Assembly: GCF_026151205.1 (NCBI RefSeq)
Contig: NC_087075.1
Location: forward strand, 6,840,858 to 6,900,857
Origin: Bolinopsis microptera
Lineage: Eukaryota > Ctenophora > Tentaculata > Lobata > Bolinopsidae
Direction: 5' to 3'
DNA: 60,000 bases
The notes beneath the pieces were generated by a model, which saw only the letters and a list, made by a program, of their open reading frames with translations, did no database searches and was not told where the DNA came from. This document shows positions 22,348-33,112 of the stretch, in pieces; the first letter of the stretch is position 1; every line of letters begins with the position of its first letter. The translations under genes and the position numbers were made by a program.

Positions 22348-25300
22348 GTGAGATCTACTGCACTTCTGTGTACTACGCTCACCTACCGCTGCCATCAAAA
22401 TATCAGTACTCTGTTTTGCTATCGTTAAATTTGAAAAGTTTAGATTTTTTTCGATCGTATCTATGTCTAGTGATAATCTCTTCGAATTGTTTGTACTCTG
22501 CATGTCGTTAATCCCCGGAATTTTGACTCAATAAAATTGAATAATCGTGTTACAGAGTAAAATAAGGCTGTAACGTGATACATGCCGGCAGAGCATTAGG
22601 TTTCGTATCATTAATCAAAATCGGATGATCAGATAATATACAAGCTTGAAAAACTCGTTAATCATAGTCTAATTTTAGCTACTTATTGTTCGTTTGGGTC
22701 CGAGCCTAAATGTGTTTTTCGAATTTGGGAAGCTTTGGACTTCAGTTTGAAAAGTTTCAATATTGACATATTATTTATTATTCGCCTTGAAAATTAAGTT
22801 GTGTGTAACTATACTCAATTTATCTTTAATAATGTTAAGAAGTAATCAATGTTATAATTGATTACTAGCACGACTGATACATTGACTCCTTTAACAAAAC
22901 CTTTATCCCAGTTTAATACCAGGGAAATACCAGGCCCTATGTTACAATCTCCAAGAGCTGGTGTTATTTTACGGAACAAGAGTCGCACTTCTTCTGTCCT
23001 CGATGGTTTTAACCTTTCAGTATACTCCGGTTCTTCTATCCCCTCAGATGGTATGTTTTATATTTGTTAAAATGCGGTGAGTTTTATAATTTTGTTCGTT
23101 TGTTCGATGGTTTCTTTCCTATGATTAATATAGGGTTCATTCTTTATAATTTTATATTTTATAGACTTTCTCTGCCGTCATTCAGATCAGATTCAGTTCA
23201 ATAATTTGTCGGGTACATCTTCTAATAAATGCAGACTTTGCGATACTTTGCAGCGAAGTATCGCGAAGAATGTTGGTATCTAAGTATTTTTCATTTTTAC
23301 ATATATAATTCAATATATTACATATCAATAATCCTATCATGACCCAATATGTAATCATTATTATCATTTCGTCCCGTACTCTTTCTTTCCCGGTACATGC
23401 ATCTTTTGGTAGTAATAGTAACCATCGTAGTAATATAGTTTTACTTTATTTTCATTCGTAGGGTCGTGTTATAAAGTTAATTAAATGCCGGATGTTTTCT
23501 TTTATTCGCAGATCATTTTGGCAATAATATCGGTATCTTGCATTTTTGGCTGGGAATTTTAAATTCGGTTTCCAGAAATGTCTGGCTATACTTGTCATTG
23601 TTCCAGCAAACTTTTCGCCAAGTGATAATCAGAATATTTTAACTAAATTTACCACACATTTGACGCACCATGTGTCAGTAATGTTCTTATCCGGAAACTA
23701 CAGAATTAAGAGCGTCTGGTCAACTCTGAATTTCCCAGATGACAAAATATGTCAATTTTAAACAATAGTTGCAATTTCGTCAAATCCACGAAAAACCGGG
23801 TTTTCCTAAATTCTTTGCGCTGGGAACTTAAAAATTGAAGAAAGAAAGTCAATTTTACAAATTAATTTTACCAGTAAAGTGTTGTTCCAGTTAACTGTCA
23901 ACAATGGAATTCCCATGAAGCGCGATTAATACGCGGATTGTGAGTATGAATGTTGGGACAGATTCCCTGAAAACTATTCTCATGACGAATTTTTATATGA
24001 TAGACTAGGAATCGCGACCCTAATCCGATTAAATGAATAACTTCAGGATAATTTCAGTACTGGTCATTGAATTTTTGGCGCTCATCGATTAGCTTGGCGG
24101 GCAATAGCCTTGACCTAAGCCACCCTGTCTTTTCAAATCATGAATTATTAAACTTGGCAACTCGATTCGATCACCATTGGGCAATCCTTCGCGGGGTTCC
24201 GGAGAATTGTCCCATTACAAAGTTTTATGTCTGTAATATTTCAGTCTCGTATCCATTAATGTCGAGCCGCGCCAAGTCGGCAGGCTTTACCAGAGGGTGG
24301 GCCGCTTACCCAATTACTGGCTACATGGTACATATACCGGCCTCGTCTTATGATTTGTCGCAACTACTATATAAATTAGTCGCTACAATAAATTCTTATA
24401 CCAATGTTACGGGTGCACTGGCTGTTTACAAATTATTTAATTACATTACACTTACATAATTATTATATTGTTATCATTGTCCTACTTATGTACTACGGTA
24501 TACTGGTATTATATCTAATATGCCTATTTTTTTGGAATATTTCGAATATTTAGCGGGTATTATTTTCTTATCCTGTTGTGACTCACTCTGTGACTACGTC
24601 AAGTCAAAATCACAGTTGGCCTTTCTTTATTTTGCACCCGGACAAAATTCTATCTTTTATTTTCATCAAACTTCTACTCAGAAAGCCGTCGGTGAATGGT
24701 GATGGACTACGGCCGTTGGGACCCTTGTGACTTTATAGTCTCCCCCGGTGTTAGAGGTACTACTGGCTACAGGTCGTCAAGAAGCGGTAGGACCAGCGTT
24801 GCTTGCCAACCTCTAAATAATTATCAGGACCAGAGAAGCTTCTCTATCGCTGGCGGACACCTACCTTCTGCCAAGAGAAATATCTCGAAATCAACTAGAA
24901 ATTTGTCGCTTTCTAACAGAATCTGCGAACTAAAGAATGGGGACGGCAGAAAAAGATCCCTTTCTCAAACCAGCCAACGCTCCAGAAGGGCGTCCTCCTA
25001 CAACCAAGAAAATACCTTCCACACCAGAAAACTGTCCAGAAAGCTGTCCAAATCAAGTGTAACAATCTGTTTCTCAAACAGGACCATCTCCAACACAAAC
25101 AGTAATAAAAGTGCCCACTACTCTAATGCAAACCTGGATGATAACACCTCAACTGAAGTGGACAGAGACAGCTACAATGTCCCCAAATCGGAGGAAATCA
25201 GCATATGCATTGCAGACAAACTGGAAGAACAGATGCTGAACGGGGAAGTTGTTGAACCACTGGATGTGAAAGTGAAAGAGAATTTTTTGTTGGCAGATAA

Positions 25301-26956
25301 AGTGAAAGAGAGACTAACATTTGAGGATGGACTGGAGAGTAGGAGTAGCAGCTGCTCACTTCCCAGAATCAGACCTAGAGGTGAATTTAGAGCATGGTCT
25401 TGTGCACGTGATCGTTGTACGTGATCCTTTGTACGTGATCCTTTGTACGTGATCCTTTGTACGTGATCCTTTGTACGTGATCGTTGTACGTGATCCTTTG
25501 TACGTGATTCTTTGTGAGCAGGGTGATTTTACTGCTAGTGTTTTTGCTGCATGAATTTGGAGCATGGTTTGAATGAAGCCCAAAGCATTATATTTCCTCA
25601 AGTTTTCCGTTTTCTACCTGCATGTTAGGTTGATTAAAGCGCAATACAGAAGATTTTATTGAATCATTTTCTAGGCACGTTGTTGGTCAAATAAATACCA
25701 ATAACTGCTCCTTCTGACAAGGCTGAACTTCTTTTACTAGCTAAAGCCCTTTTTTAAAATGTTACATACTCATCATTACAAACAACAACAAAAACAGGTA
25801 ATTTGGTAGGTATTGCTCTTAGTCGGTGTACATGCACCCGCAGTCAACATGATAGAATTTAATATAATGTAAAATCATCTACAATTTAAAATTTGGTAAA
25901 CCCAGTTCACATGGTTAAAACCCCCGTTTAGCCCTTATAAGTGATATTAGTACCTGGTACTCCGGAATAGGTTAACGCTACAGCCACACTCTATATACTC
26001 CCCCTAGTTTCATTATAGCTGAAGTGGAACTTTAAGCGTTAACCTTAAACCATATTAAGAATGCGTGGTAGTAGGAGGCCCTACCACTTAAACCCACCTT
26101 GACAGGAAGAGACAGCCAGGATCCAGATATTGAATAGATAGCAAACTGTCTAAGTGTTTAGATATCACAGCCGGGGAAATTAATCTCGATGTGGGGGGAT
26201 TCTCCAGAGTTTTAGTGAGCTGTCAGAGGAACCTTTTAGGTGGTGTCTCCGTAGAGAACGTATTACTTCCTTGCATGACAGAGTGATGGCACATTATATA
26301 GGTATCATCTCTTGAACTGCTTGCCATTTAGCAGTGGTGCAGACTGCAGGGGAAATATTAAATAACCAATTAACTTGGAAATTATGGGGCGACAGTTTTC
26401 AACATTTTCTCCGATATTTTGGCAATTTCCAAGACACAAATGTCAATTTATATTCTTTGCCATCCAGTTGACGACGTTTGAGAATGTCTGCATTGATATT
26501 TTAGTTTCTCCAAAAAACGAATCAAAGATAATATTTTAAATATTACGAATTTTTCCTGATTTGATTAAGCTTTAAAAGGTTATAAATTGAAAATTTAAAT
26601 CATCATAATATTTTATATTAGCGACAAGAGAAACGCTAATATATTCCTTCTGTAACGTCCTCAACAAATTTATCTAATTTCAGTTGTGAAAATAAAAACC
26701 ACTCCCAAAGATAACACAATGAAATAGCATACTTTTAACAGCACGATTCAGCATGGTATCTCCACCCACTTATCAATATTTATCACTTACCAACCCACTA
26801 ATACCACTACCTTCAGGATTGTCCAGTACACGAGCCACCCTGGGGCTGGACACACTTTCCCGGAATTCAAGAATATCTACTTATTCGGACGGGAGCATGC
26901 CTGCCAGGTCTTTCTGTGATGAGGTTAGGAACTTAAGATTATTCAGGGTTGGTTAG
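22275..26956 (+). CDS. Tentative four-exon gene: Ser-rich, basic protein of unknown function
   Basis: Proposed exons are 22275-22347, 22934-23050, 24739-25380 and 26817-26956. All three introns are phase 1 and every junction keeps an open frame, which supports the chain. The 642-nt third exon is the longest non-repetitive coding-like stretch in the window. The protein is rich in Ser, Arg and Asn with an acidic C-terminal part. The second and fourth exons share a motif (LSVYSGSS and ISTYSDGS). A hydrophobic signal-like first exon on an otherwise intracellular-looking protein is odd, so exon 1 may belong elsewhere. No family is recognised. The last exon is duplicated in frame at 28410. Confidence 0.45.
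22934..23050 (+). CDS. Exon with S-x-YS-x-GS motif
   Basis: The acceptor is AATACCAG (an in-frame alternative, TTATCCCAG, lies 20 bases upstream) and the donor is GTATGT. The exon encodes PMLQSPRAGVILRNKSRTSS then VLDGFNLSVYSGSSIPSD. The surrounding introns are AT-rich and stop-rich, while this piece is open and Ser-rich. It resembles the last exon of the same model. Confidence 0.45.
23051..24738 (+). other. Proposed intron of the Ser-rich gene
   Basis: Contains open stretches at 23546-23761, 24067-24459 and 24520-24702. None has both clean splice sites and recognisable protein character, so they are not called. Confidence 0.35.
24739..25380 (+). CDS. Long Ser/Arg-rich exon
   Basis: This 642-nt exon (214 codons, phase 1-1) has acceptor GACTTTATAG and donor GTGAAT. 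The frame is also open upstream from an ATG at 24696, so this could be a first exon instead. It begins VSPGVRGTTGYRSSRSGRTS; its middle is basic and Ser-rich with SKSTRNLSLSN, KRSLSQTSQRSRRAS and LSRKLSKSS. A more acidic, helix-prone part follows (EEISICIADKLEEQM, DVKVKENFLLADKVKERL), then SRSSSCSLPRIRPR. R-x-x-S motifs suggest kinase targets. The protein is predicted to be largely disordered and intracellular. It is clearly coding-like by length and composition but matches no family I recognise. Confidence 0.6.
25398..25515. repeat. 15-bp tandem repeat, about 7 copies
   Basis: The unit GTACGTGATCCTTTG begins 18 bases after the proposed donor at 25380, so it lies at the start of an intron. 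It contains ACGTGA half E-boxes. Confidence 0.9.
25516..26816 (+). other. Proposed intron of the Ser-rich gene
   Basis: AT-rich; nothing further recognised. Confidence 0.35.
26817..26956 (+). CDS. Last exon of the Ser-rich gene
   Basis: The acceptor is CTACCTTCAG. The exon reads LSSTRATLGLDTLSRNSRIS then TYSDGSMPARSFCDEVRNLR and stops at TAG 26954-26956. It joins the 24739-25380 exon in phase 1. The final 93 bases are the left edge of a tandem duplication; the second copy (28410-28505) carries a 3-base insertion and keeps the same frame and stop, which supports coding status. Confidence 0.5.
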
Positions 26957-27269
26957 AATTAGTTTGATCGCTCCAAAACCAGGTGGCTATGATGTAGGTG
27001 CTATCAGCTCCTGAAGTTACTTATAGAGTTATAGGTGCTATCAGCTATACTACTATACTATATATCTGTAGATACTACCAGCACCAGCTATCTGTAGGTG
27101 CTATCATCTACCAGCTATCTGTAGGTGCTATCATCTACCATCTACCTGTATGTGCTATCAGCTACCTGGTTCAGATGAAGATATTGTGCCAATTCTTGCC
27201 TACCCTTAAGTTTATTTTATTCATTGATATATTTCTTTACCGATTGTTCAGGGGGGGGGGGGGGTAGTT

Positions 27270-28010
27270 ACTTATAGAGTTATAGGTGCTATCAGCTATA
27301 CTATATATCTGTAGATACTACCAGCACCAGCTATCTGTAGGTGCTATCATCTACCAGCTACCTGTAGGTGCTATCATCTACCATCTACCTGTAGGTGCTA
27401 TCATCTACCAGCTACCTGTAGGTGCTACCGGCTATCAGATACCTGTAGGTGGTATCATCTACCAGCTACCTGTAGGTGCTATCATCTACCAGCTACCTAT
27501 AGGTGCTATCATCTACCAGCTACCTGTATGTGCTACCGGCTATCAGCTACCTGTAGATGCTACCGGCTATCAGCTATCTGTAGGTGGTATCATCTATCAG
27601 CTATCTCTAGGTGATATCATCTACCAGCTAACTGTAGGTGCTACCATCTACCAGCTACCTGTAGGTGCTACTGGCTATCAGCTACCTGTAGGTGCTATCA
27701 TCTACCAGCTACCTGTATGTGCTATCATCTACCAGCTACCTGTATGTGCTATCATCTACCAGCTACCTGTAGGTGCTATCATCTACCAGCTACCTGTATG
27801 TGCTATCATCTACCAGCTACCTGTAGGTGCTATCATCTACCAGCTACCTGTATGTGCTACCGGCTATCAGCTACCTGTAGATGCTATCATGTACCAGCTA
27901 CCTGTAGGTGCTACCGGCTATCAGCTATCTGTAGGTGCTATCATCTACCAGCTATCTGTAGGTGCTATCATCTACCATCTACCTGTATGTGCTATCAGCT
28001 ACCTGGTTCA
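27270..28010. repeat. 27-bp minisatellite, copy A
   Basis: The unit is built from GGTGCTATCATCTACCAG plus CTACCTGTA, about 25 copies, with variants GCTACCGGCTATCAG. The 9-codon period leaves a plus frame open throughout (repeating GAIIYQLPV). Confidence 0.95.
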
Positions 28011-28409
28011 GATGAAGATATTGTGCTAATTCTTGCCTACCCTTAAGTTTATTTTATTCATTGATATATTTCTTTACCGATTGATCAGGGGGGGGGGGGG
28101 GGGCGGTATGATTTGGTATATCACTATTTTTGAGTGGACAATTTTTGATCACGTTGTCGAAAAGTGTTCATGACAGAAACTTTTGTTTTAAACGCTCAAC
28201 ATTTGGAAGGTCAAGGGATCACGAACAATGAACAGGTCAAATCATTTATCATCATGGATAATGTAAATCTAACCGTCACTAATAACCTAACATATAGTTT
28301 ACACTAGACCTAGGGGAGCCAAAAAACCTGTTATTCACTACTGATTCTAAGTATAATGGTTGTTAAATTGTTTGTTAAATTGTCACAATTGATTGCATGT
28401 GCTGAACTC

Positions 28410-28505
28410 AATTCAAGAATATCTACTTATATTCCGGACGGGAGCATGCCTGCCAGGTCTTTCTGTGATGAGGTTAGGAACTTAAGATTATTCAGGATTG
28501 GTTAG
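28410..28505 (+). pseudogene. Duplicated copy of the last exon's 3' part
   Basis: This is near-identical to 26864-26956, with an in-frame 3-base insertion (STYIPDGSMPARSF instead of STYSDGSMPARSF) and a final LFRIG instead of LFRVG before the same TAG. The 5' part of the exon and its acceptor are missing, because the duplication breakpoint lies inside the exon. It is probably a nonfunctional fragment unless used as an alternative 3' end. Confidence 0.6.
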
Positions 28506-28619
28506 AATTAGCTTGATCGCTCCAAAACCAGGTGGCTAGGATTAAGGTGCTATCAGCTCCTGAAGTTACTTATAGAGTTATAGATGTTATCAGCTATACT
28601 ATATATCTGTAGATACTAC

Positions 28620-29285
28620 CATCTACCAGCTACCTACAGGTACTACCGGCTATCAGCTACCTGCATGTGCTATCATCTACCAGCTACCTGTAGGTGCTAT
28701 CATCTACCAGCTGCTTGTAGGTGCTATCAGCTACCAGCTATCTGTAGGTGCTATCAGCTACCAGCTTTCTGCAGGTGCTATCATCTACCTGCAGGTGCTA
28801 TCAGCTACCAGCTATCTGTAGGTGCTATCATCTACCAGCTACCTGTAGGTGCTATCAGCTACCAGCTACCTGTAGGTGCTATCAGCTACCAGCTACCTGT
28901 AGGTGCTATCAGCTACCAGCTACCTGCAGGTGCTATCATCTACCAGCTACCTGCAGGTGCTATCAGCTACCAGCTATCTGTAGGTGCTATCATCTACCAG
29001 CTACCTGTAGGTGCTATCAGCTACCAGCTACCTGTAGGTGCTATCAGCTACCAGCTATCTGTAGGTGCTATCATCTACCAGCTACCTGCAGGTGCTATCA
29101 GCTACCAGCTACCTGCAGGTGCTATCATCTACCAGCTACCTGTAGGTGCTATCATCTACCATCTACCTGTAGGTGCTATCATCTACCAGCTACCTGTAGG
29201 TGCTACCGGCTATCAGCTATATGCAGGTGCTTCCATCTACCAGCTACCTGTAGGTGCTACCATCTACCTGCAGGTGCTACCGGTT
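28620..29285. repeat. 27-bp minisatellite, copy B
   Basis: The same unit family as copy A, about 24 copies, with a higher share of GGTGCTATCAGCTACCAG variants. The frame is open through the array (GAISYQLPV / GAIIYQLPV). Confidence 0.95.
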
Positions 29286-30162
29286 CAAATGAAGATTTCG
29301 TGCTAATTCTTGCCTACCCTTAAGCTTATTTTGTTCATTGATATATTGCTTTACCAATTGTTCAAGCAAGACTTCAGCCTAAGAAAGTTTGTGAGGCAAT
29401 CATCCTAGGCCCTGTCGTGATATCGTGGTTCAAATTAGTTCCACATGGATCTGGTAATACTCATCATTCTGCAGCCTTTACGTAGCTTCATCTCGCACAA
29501 ATCCTTAAGAAAAATAGATGCTGGGCTATTTTGACAGTCGATTTCGAAACATATGGATTATTGACTAATCCATACGGTCAAGAGACATCTCTGGAGATGA
29601 GAAAAGTTCGGCCACGTTTTGAGAAAGTGATTAAAATATCAGATCACGTTGTCGAAAAGTATTCATGACAGAAACTCTTGTTTTAAACGCTCAACAGTTG
29701 GAAGGTCAAAGGATCACGAACAATGAACCGGTCAAAGCATCATGAATAATGAAAATCTAATAACCTAACAGATAGTTTCCACTAGACCTAAGGGAGCCAT
29801 AAACCTGTTATTCACGACTGATTCTAAGTATAATGGTTGTTAAATTGTTTGTTAAATTGTCACAATTGATGTGCTAAACTTAAGGAGCCGTTAATTGTCC
29901 CGTACTGCGTCGTTATTGGAGGCAAATAGTTTAATTCGTAATTGAACACATGTTTAAATAGCGATACGGCATTTAATATTCGCACTGTTAATGTTTGAGT
30001 CTACTTTAATTCTTCTATCTTGGCGCCCACTCCGGCGAAGTCGGTGTCTGGGTGTGCGTTTATTGAGCTCTTCTTGTTGTAGTTCTGTAATCATCGGCTA
30101 AAAACTGGTTGATGAAAAAAGAAAGATGTGGATCTTGTAACAAAAAACTGTTGTAACAGGAA

Positions 30163-30250
30163 ACAACAGTTTCCTGTTACTAGATTAAAAGTCACTGAAG
30201 CAGAAAAGAAATCTTCAGTGACTTTTAATCTTGTAACAGGAAACTGTTGT
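30163..30250. repeat. 88-bp palindrome
   Basis: The arm ACAACAGTTTCCTGTTACTA..GTCACTGAAG pairs with CTTCAGTGAC..TTGTAACAGGAAACTGTTGT, with a 12-base loop. Confidence 0.88.
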
Positions 30251-30385
30251 GAGGCTGAATGGTTCCAAATTATAAAATTAGTTGTTAATTAATACCAATC
30301 TATTTACCTTAAAAAATGAATTACCGTGTCATTACACACATTAACCCAACTAACCAAGGTTGAACAACTGAAATAACGAGTTTTC

Positions 30386-30461
30386 GAGTGACGTTTCATC
30401 GTGTCTTTTTAACTCAATGATTTCAAAAATCATTGAGTAAAAAAACGATGAAACGTCACTC
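30386..30461. repeat. 76-bp palindrome
   Basis: The left arm GAGTGACGTTTCATCGT..ACTCAATGATTT pairs with AAATCATTGAGT..ACGATGAAACGTCACTC; the loop is 1-4 bases with one small bulge. Confidence 0.88.
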
Positions 30462-31471
30462 TTCTCCCATGTGTTTTTCAATCGTTGAACTACCTGACCG
30501 TGAAACCTTTAACCGCCAAAGAAGAACCTAACATGGTTACCCAAATCGATTGAGAAATTCAAGTCTGTTCTTCATACCAGACTTTCTTCTGTCACGGAGC
30601 ATATTGAACCACACAATGCCTCACAACAATCTAAACTTAACCTGAATTATCGGAACCCATCCATTTTTCGACCCTCCGACCGATTTTTGTTATAATGATG
30701 ATTTTATTATCCGTTCACAGTTCACCTGGTCGGTTATAATATTTCTATAATCGTTTTCTTCTTTAATTTTCTTTAGTTTTCTTCTTTAATGTGGCTTATT
30801 AGAATCCACTTTCAAGAATTCAGTTATTCTGAACTTATTTTTTAGACGAGGATGAAATTTTGTTTCCTTCTCACGAACCGATTCTCGTTGAACTGATAGG
30901 ATTCAATTTCTCTACTTACAATTGTCTTGGTAGTGTTGCTGAAGGAACTAGTCGGTGTTCTCCGACTAGGTAAAACCCCGACGATCTCTCTAGAGATGGC
31001 CATTTGGCCATGAACCGGTTTATAATCACTCTACACCGTTTAACTTTAAGAGCCGAATGTTAACCACTATTTTCAAAATCAGCTACTCATTAGCTACTTA
31101 TAGGCTTCTTATCGGCTACTTATCGGCTACTAGCCGGCTACTTATCAACTACTTATCGGCAACTTAAATCCCAAAACTGATGGACATTTCTGTACTTGTC
31201 GCTTTAAGACTGCTAGACAAAATATATTGGTCATACTTAATCAATTAATGAAAATGTTTGAAGTTCGTGGTTCTATATAACCGCCATGATATTCTTATAA
31301 GTTTCCAATTGTGTAATCGTTCTAAAAATTCTTTCCACAAGTTAATAAACGCGATTCAATTTGATAGTAGTAAAACTCCCATAACTCTGGTGTCATCTAC
31401 TGACCATGACGTCAAATATTATAACACATTTAATGGCTGCAGCTGCCACTTGCTTTAATAATAATATGACC
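30462..31471. other. Noncoding DNA with a short GGCTACTTATC tandem repeat
   Basis: At 31080-31165, units such as CGGCTACTTAT recur six or seven times. A small hairpin (CTAGTCGG/CCGACTAG) lies at 30949-30970. Confidence 0.5.
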
Positions 31472-32730
31472 TAGGAACCGACCGGAATGGGCTTTTGGCT
31501 GCTGGACTGGATATGGCGTATTTTGCCGGATATCAATCTATTATCCGGTTAGCCGGATTTTGCCGGACCGGAACCGGTTGTTAGGAAGGGCAAATATAAG
31601 GTTGCCAGAATTTTCCGGAATGTGCTGGATCTTGCCGAAAAATTTAAATTAATCCTTATTATTGGGCTTTTATCATTATCAATTATGATATAAATCCTTA
31701 TAAGCCATAGATTTAGATATAAATCCTTATAAGCCATAGTTTGTAATTACACAATAAGTTCCGCATTTCTAAGAGCTATACGACCAGCCCGATGATGTTT
31801 ACTGTTTAAGCCTAGCAGTAGACATAGGTCAAATATCAAATCAACGAGCAGAACGTTGGGACAAGAGTAGACAATTTATTATCAGAAATGATATGCAATT
31901 GGCATATCCTACCAGACCCCTTGAGCGAGATTGCACGTGTGAGACACAGTTGTTCCCTTTTTGTCATGCAGGTCTGAGTATCAAAGCACAATAGTTCCCG
32001 ATTCAGGGCACAATTATACCTTTTTAGCATACAGGCGCACTTACTCACTGGTTAGTTCCAATTAAGCGACTCAGTAGTTCCCGATTCAGGGCACAATAGT
32101 ACCCTGATTCGCATGCAAGCATATTTTATCACTGGATCGTTTTTACTAGACAGTAAGACAGCAGTCTGCTGTCTGCACAATAGCTGTTGACTCGGAGCCA
32201 AAACTGGATCATAATAATAAAACGTGATAAAGCAAAGAGCAATACTAGAGCTACTGTTCGTAATAAGGTTCGGTTTCCCTCTATACTACATATGTTGCAT
32301 TTATAGGCGGGGAGGGGGGATACACAATTTTTGATCGATCTCGGAAGGCAGGCTTCACCTTTGCAACACGTGCTCGGAAGCGGGAGGTACATATCGAGAA
32401 TGACTCGGACCGAAAATTTTCTAAATCAAAATTGTTTCAAAATTTGTCTGAAAACCATGCTTTTCTCCACGTTTCATGCTACCCTGTTCATTATTAGCCG
32501 AAAATATTTGTTCGGATTTTCAGTCCGCACCTAGTCAAAAAATTTTGATTTTTCAAGGATTTTAGTTAAAATGTAACAAAAAATATGCATTTCACGATTT
32601 TATAAATATATTTGTAAAAGAAATATCCGGCAAAAATCCGCGTCCGTCAAAATTTTTAAAAACCAGAACCGGAACCGAAACCGGATATCTGGCCGGATCC
32701 GGATTCAGCCGGATATCCGGTCGGTTCCTA
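31472..32730. mobile_element. 1.26-kb non-autonomous hAT-like element
   Basis: Inverted ends TAGGAACCGACCGGA and TCCGGTCGGTTCCTA, with CCGGATATCCGG-type subterminal repeats at both ends. The flanking 8-mers ATATGACC and TAATGACC match at 6 of 8 positions, suggesting an aged 8-bp duplication. Internal tandem units contain AGTTCCCGATTCAGGGCACA. No transposase frame is present. Confidence 0.75.
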
Positions 32731-32973
32731 TAATGACCCAACCTTTTAATTTAATATGCAACAAGATAATTTCTTGATATCAACGATAGTAGTTTAAAAT
32801 CTCGATAATTTGTCACTGGTAACCATCAACATTAAATATAAATTCGTCCGACTTTAACATAGAAATTTAAGATTTAGTCCTTGACAATAATGCTAAATTT
32901 CTCACGAACAATAGTAATATTAGTGTGATACTTAATGCATACTAATATACAATAACTTACAAATACTGTATTT

Positions 32974-33112
32974 GTGACAAATTATATCTCTGTCTCCATA
33001 AATTAATCTGTATTTAAAATGATGTCGGCATGGCTTGTATTTCAAATACAAGCCATACCGACATCATTTTAAATACAGATTAATTTATGGAGACAGAGAT
33101 ATAATTTGTCAC
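32974..33112. repeat. 139-bp near-perfect palindrome
   Basis: Two 69-base arms starting GTGACAAATTATATCTC, with a single mismatch (GTCGGCATGG versus GTCGGTATGG) and essentially no loop. Such a structure extrudes as a cruciform in DNA, or folds into a long hairpin if transcribed. Confidence 0.95.

Larger units (their letters stand above)
26864..29880. repeat. Tandem segmental duplication of about 1.5 kb (copy A 26864-28409, copy B 28410-29880)
   Basis: Both copies run in order: exon 3' part, a unique spacer with CTCCTGAAGTTACTTATAG, a 27-bp minisatellite, TTCTTGCCTACCCTTAAG, and a 240-bp unique block starting GATCACGTTGTCGAAAAG (28148 and 29641). Copy A has an extra internal duplication of the spacer and array (27013-27264 and 27270-28103), with each part ended by a poly-G run (14 G at 27251-27264; 16 G at 28088-28103). 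Confidence 0.93.

Noticed and set aside
24067-24702. Open stretches in the proposed intron of the Ser-rich gene
   Set aside because: No clean splice pair, no recognisable domain, and composition not clearly coding.
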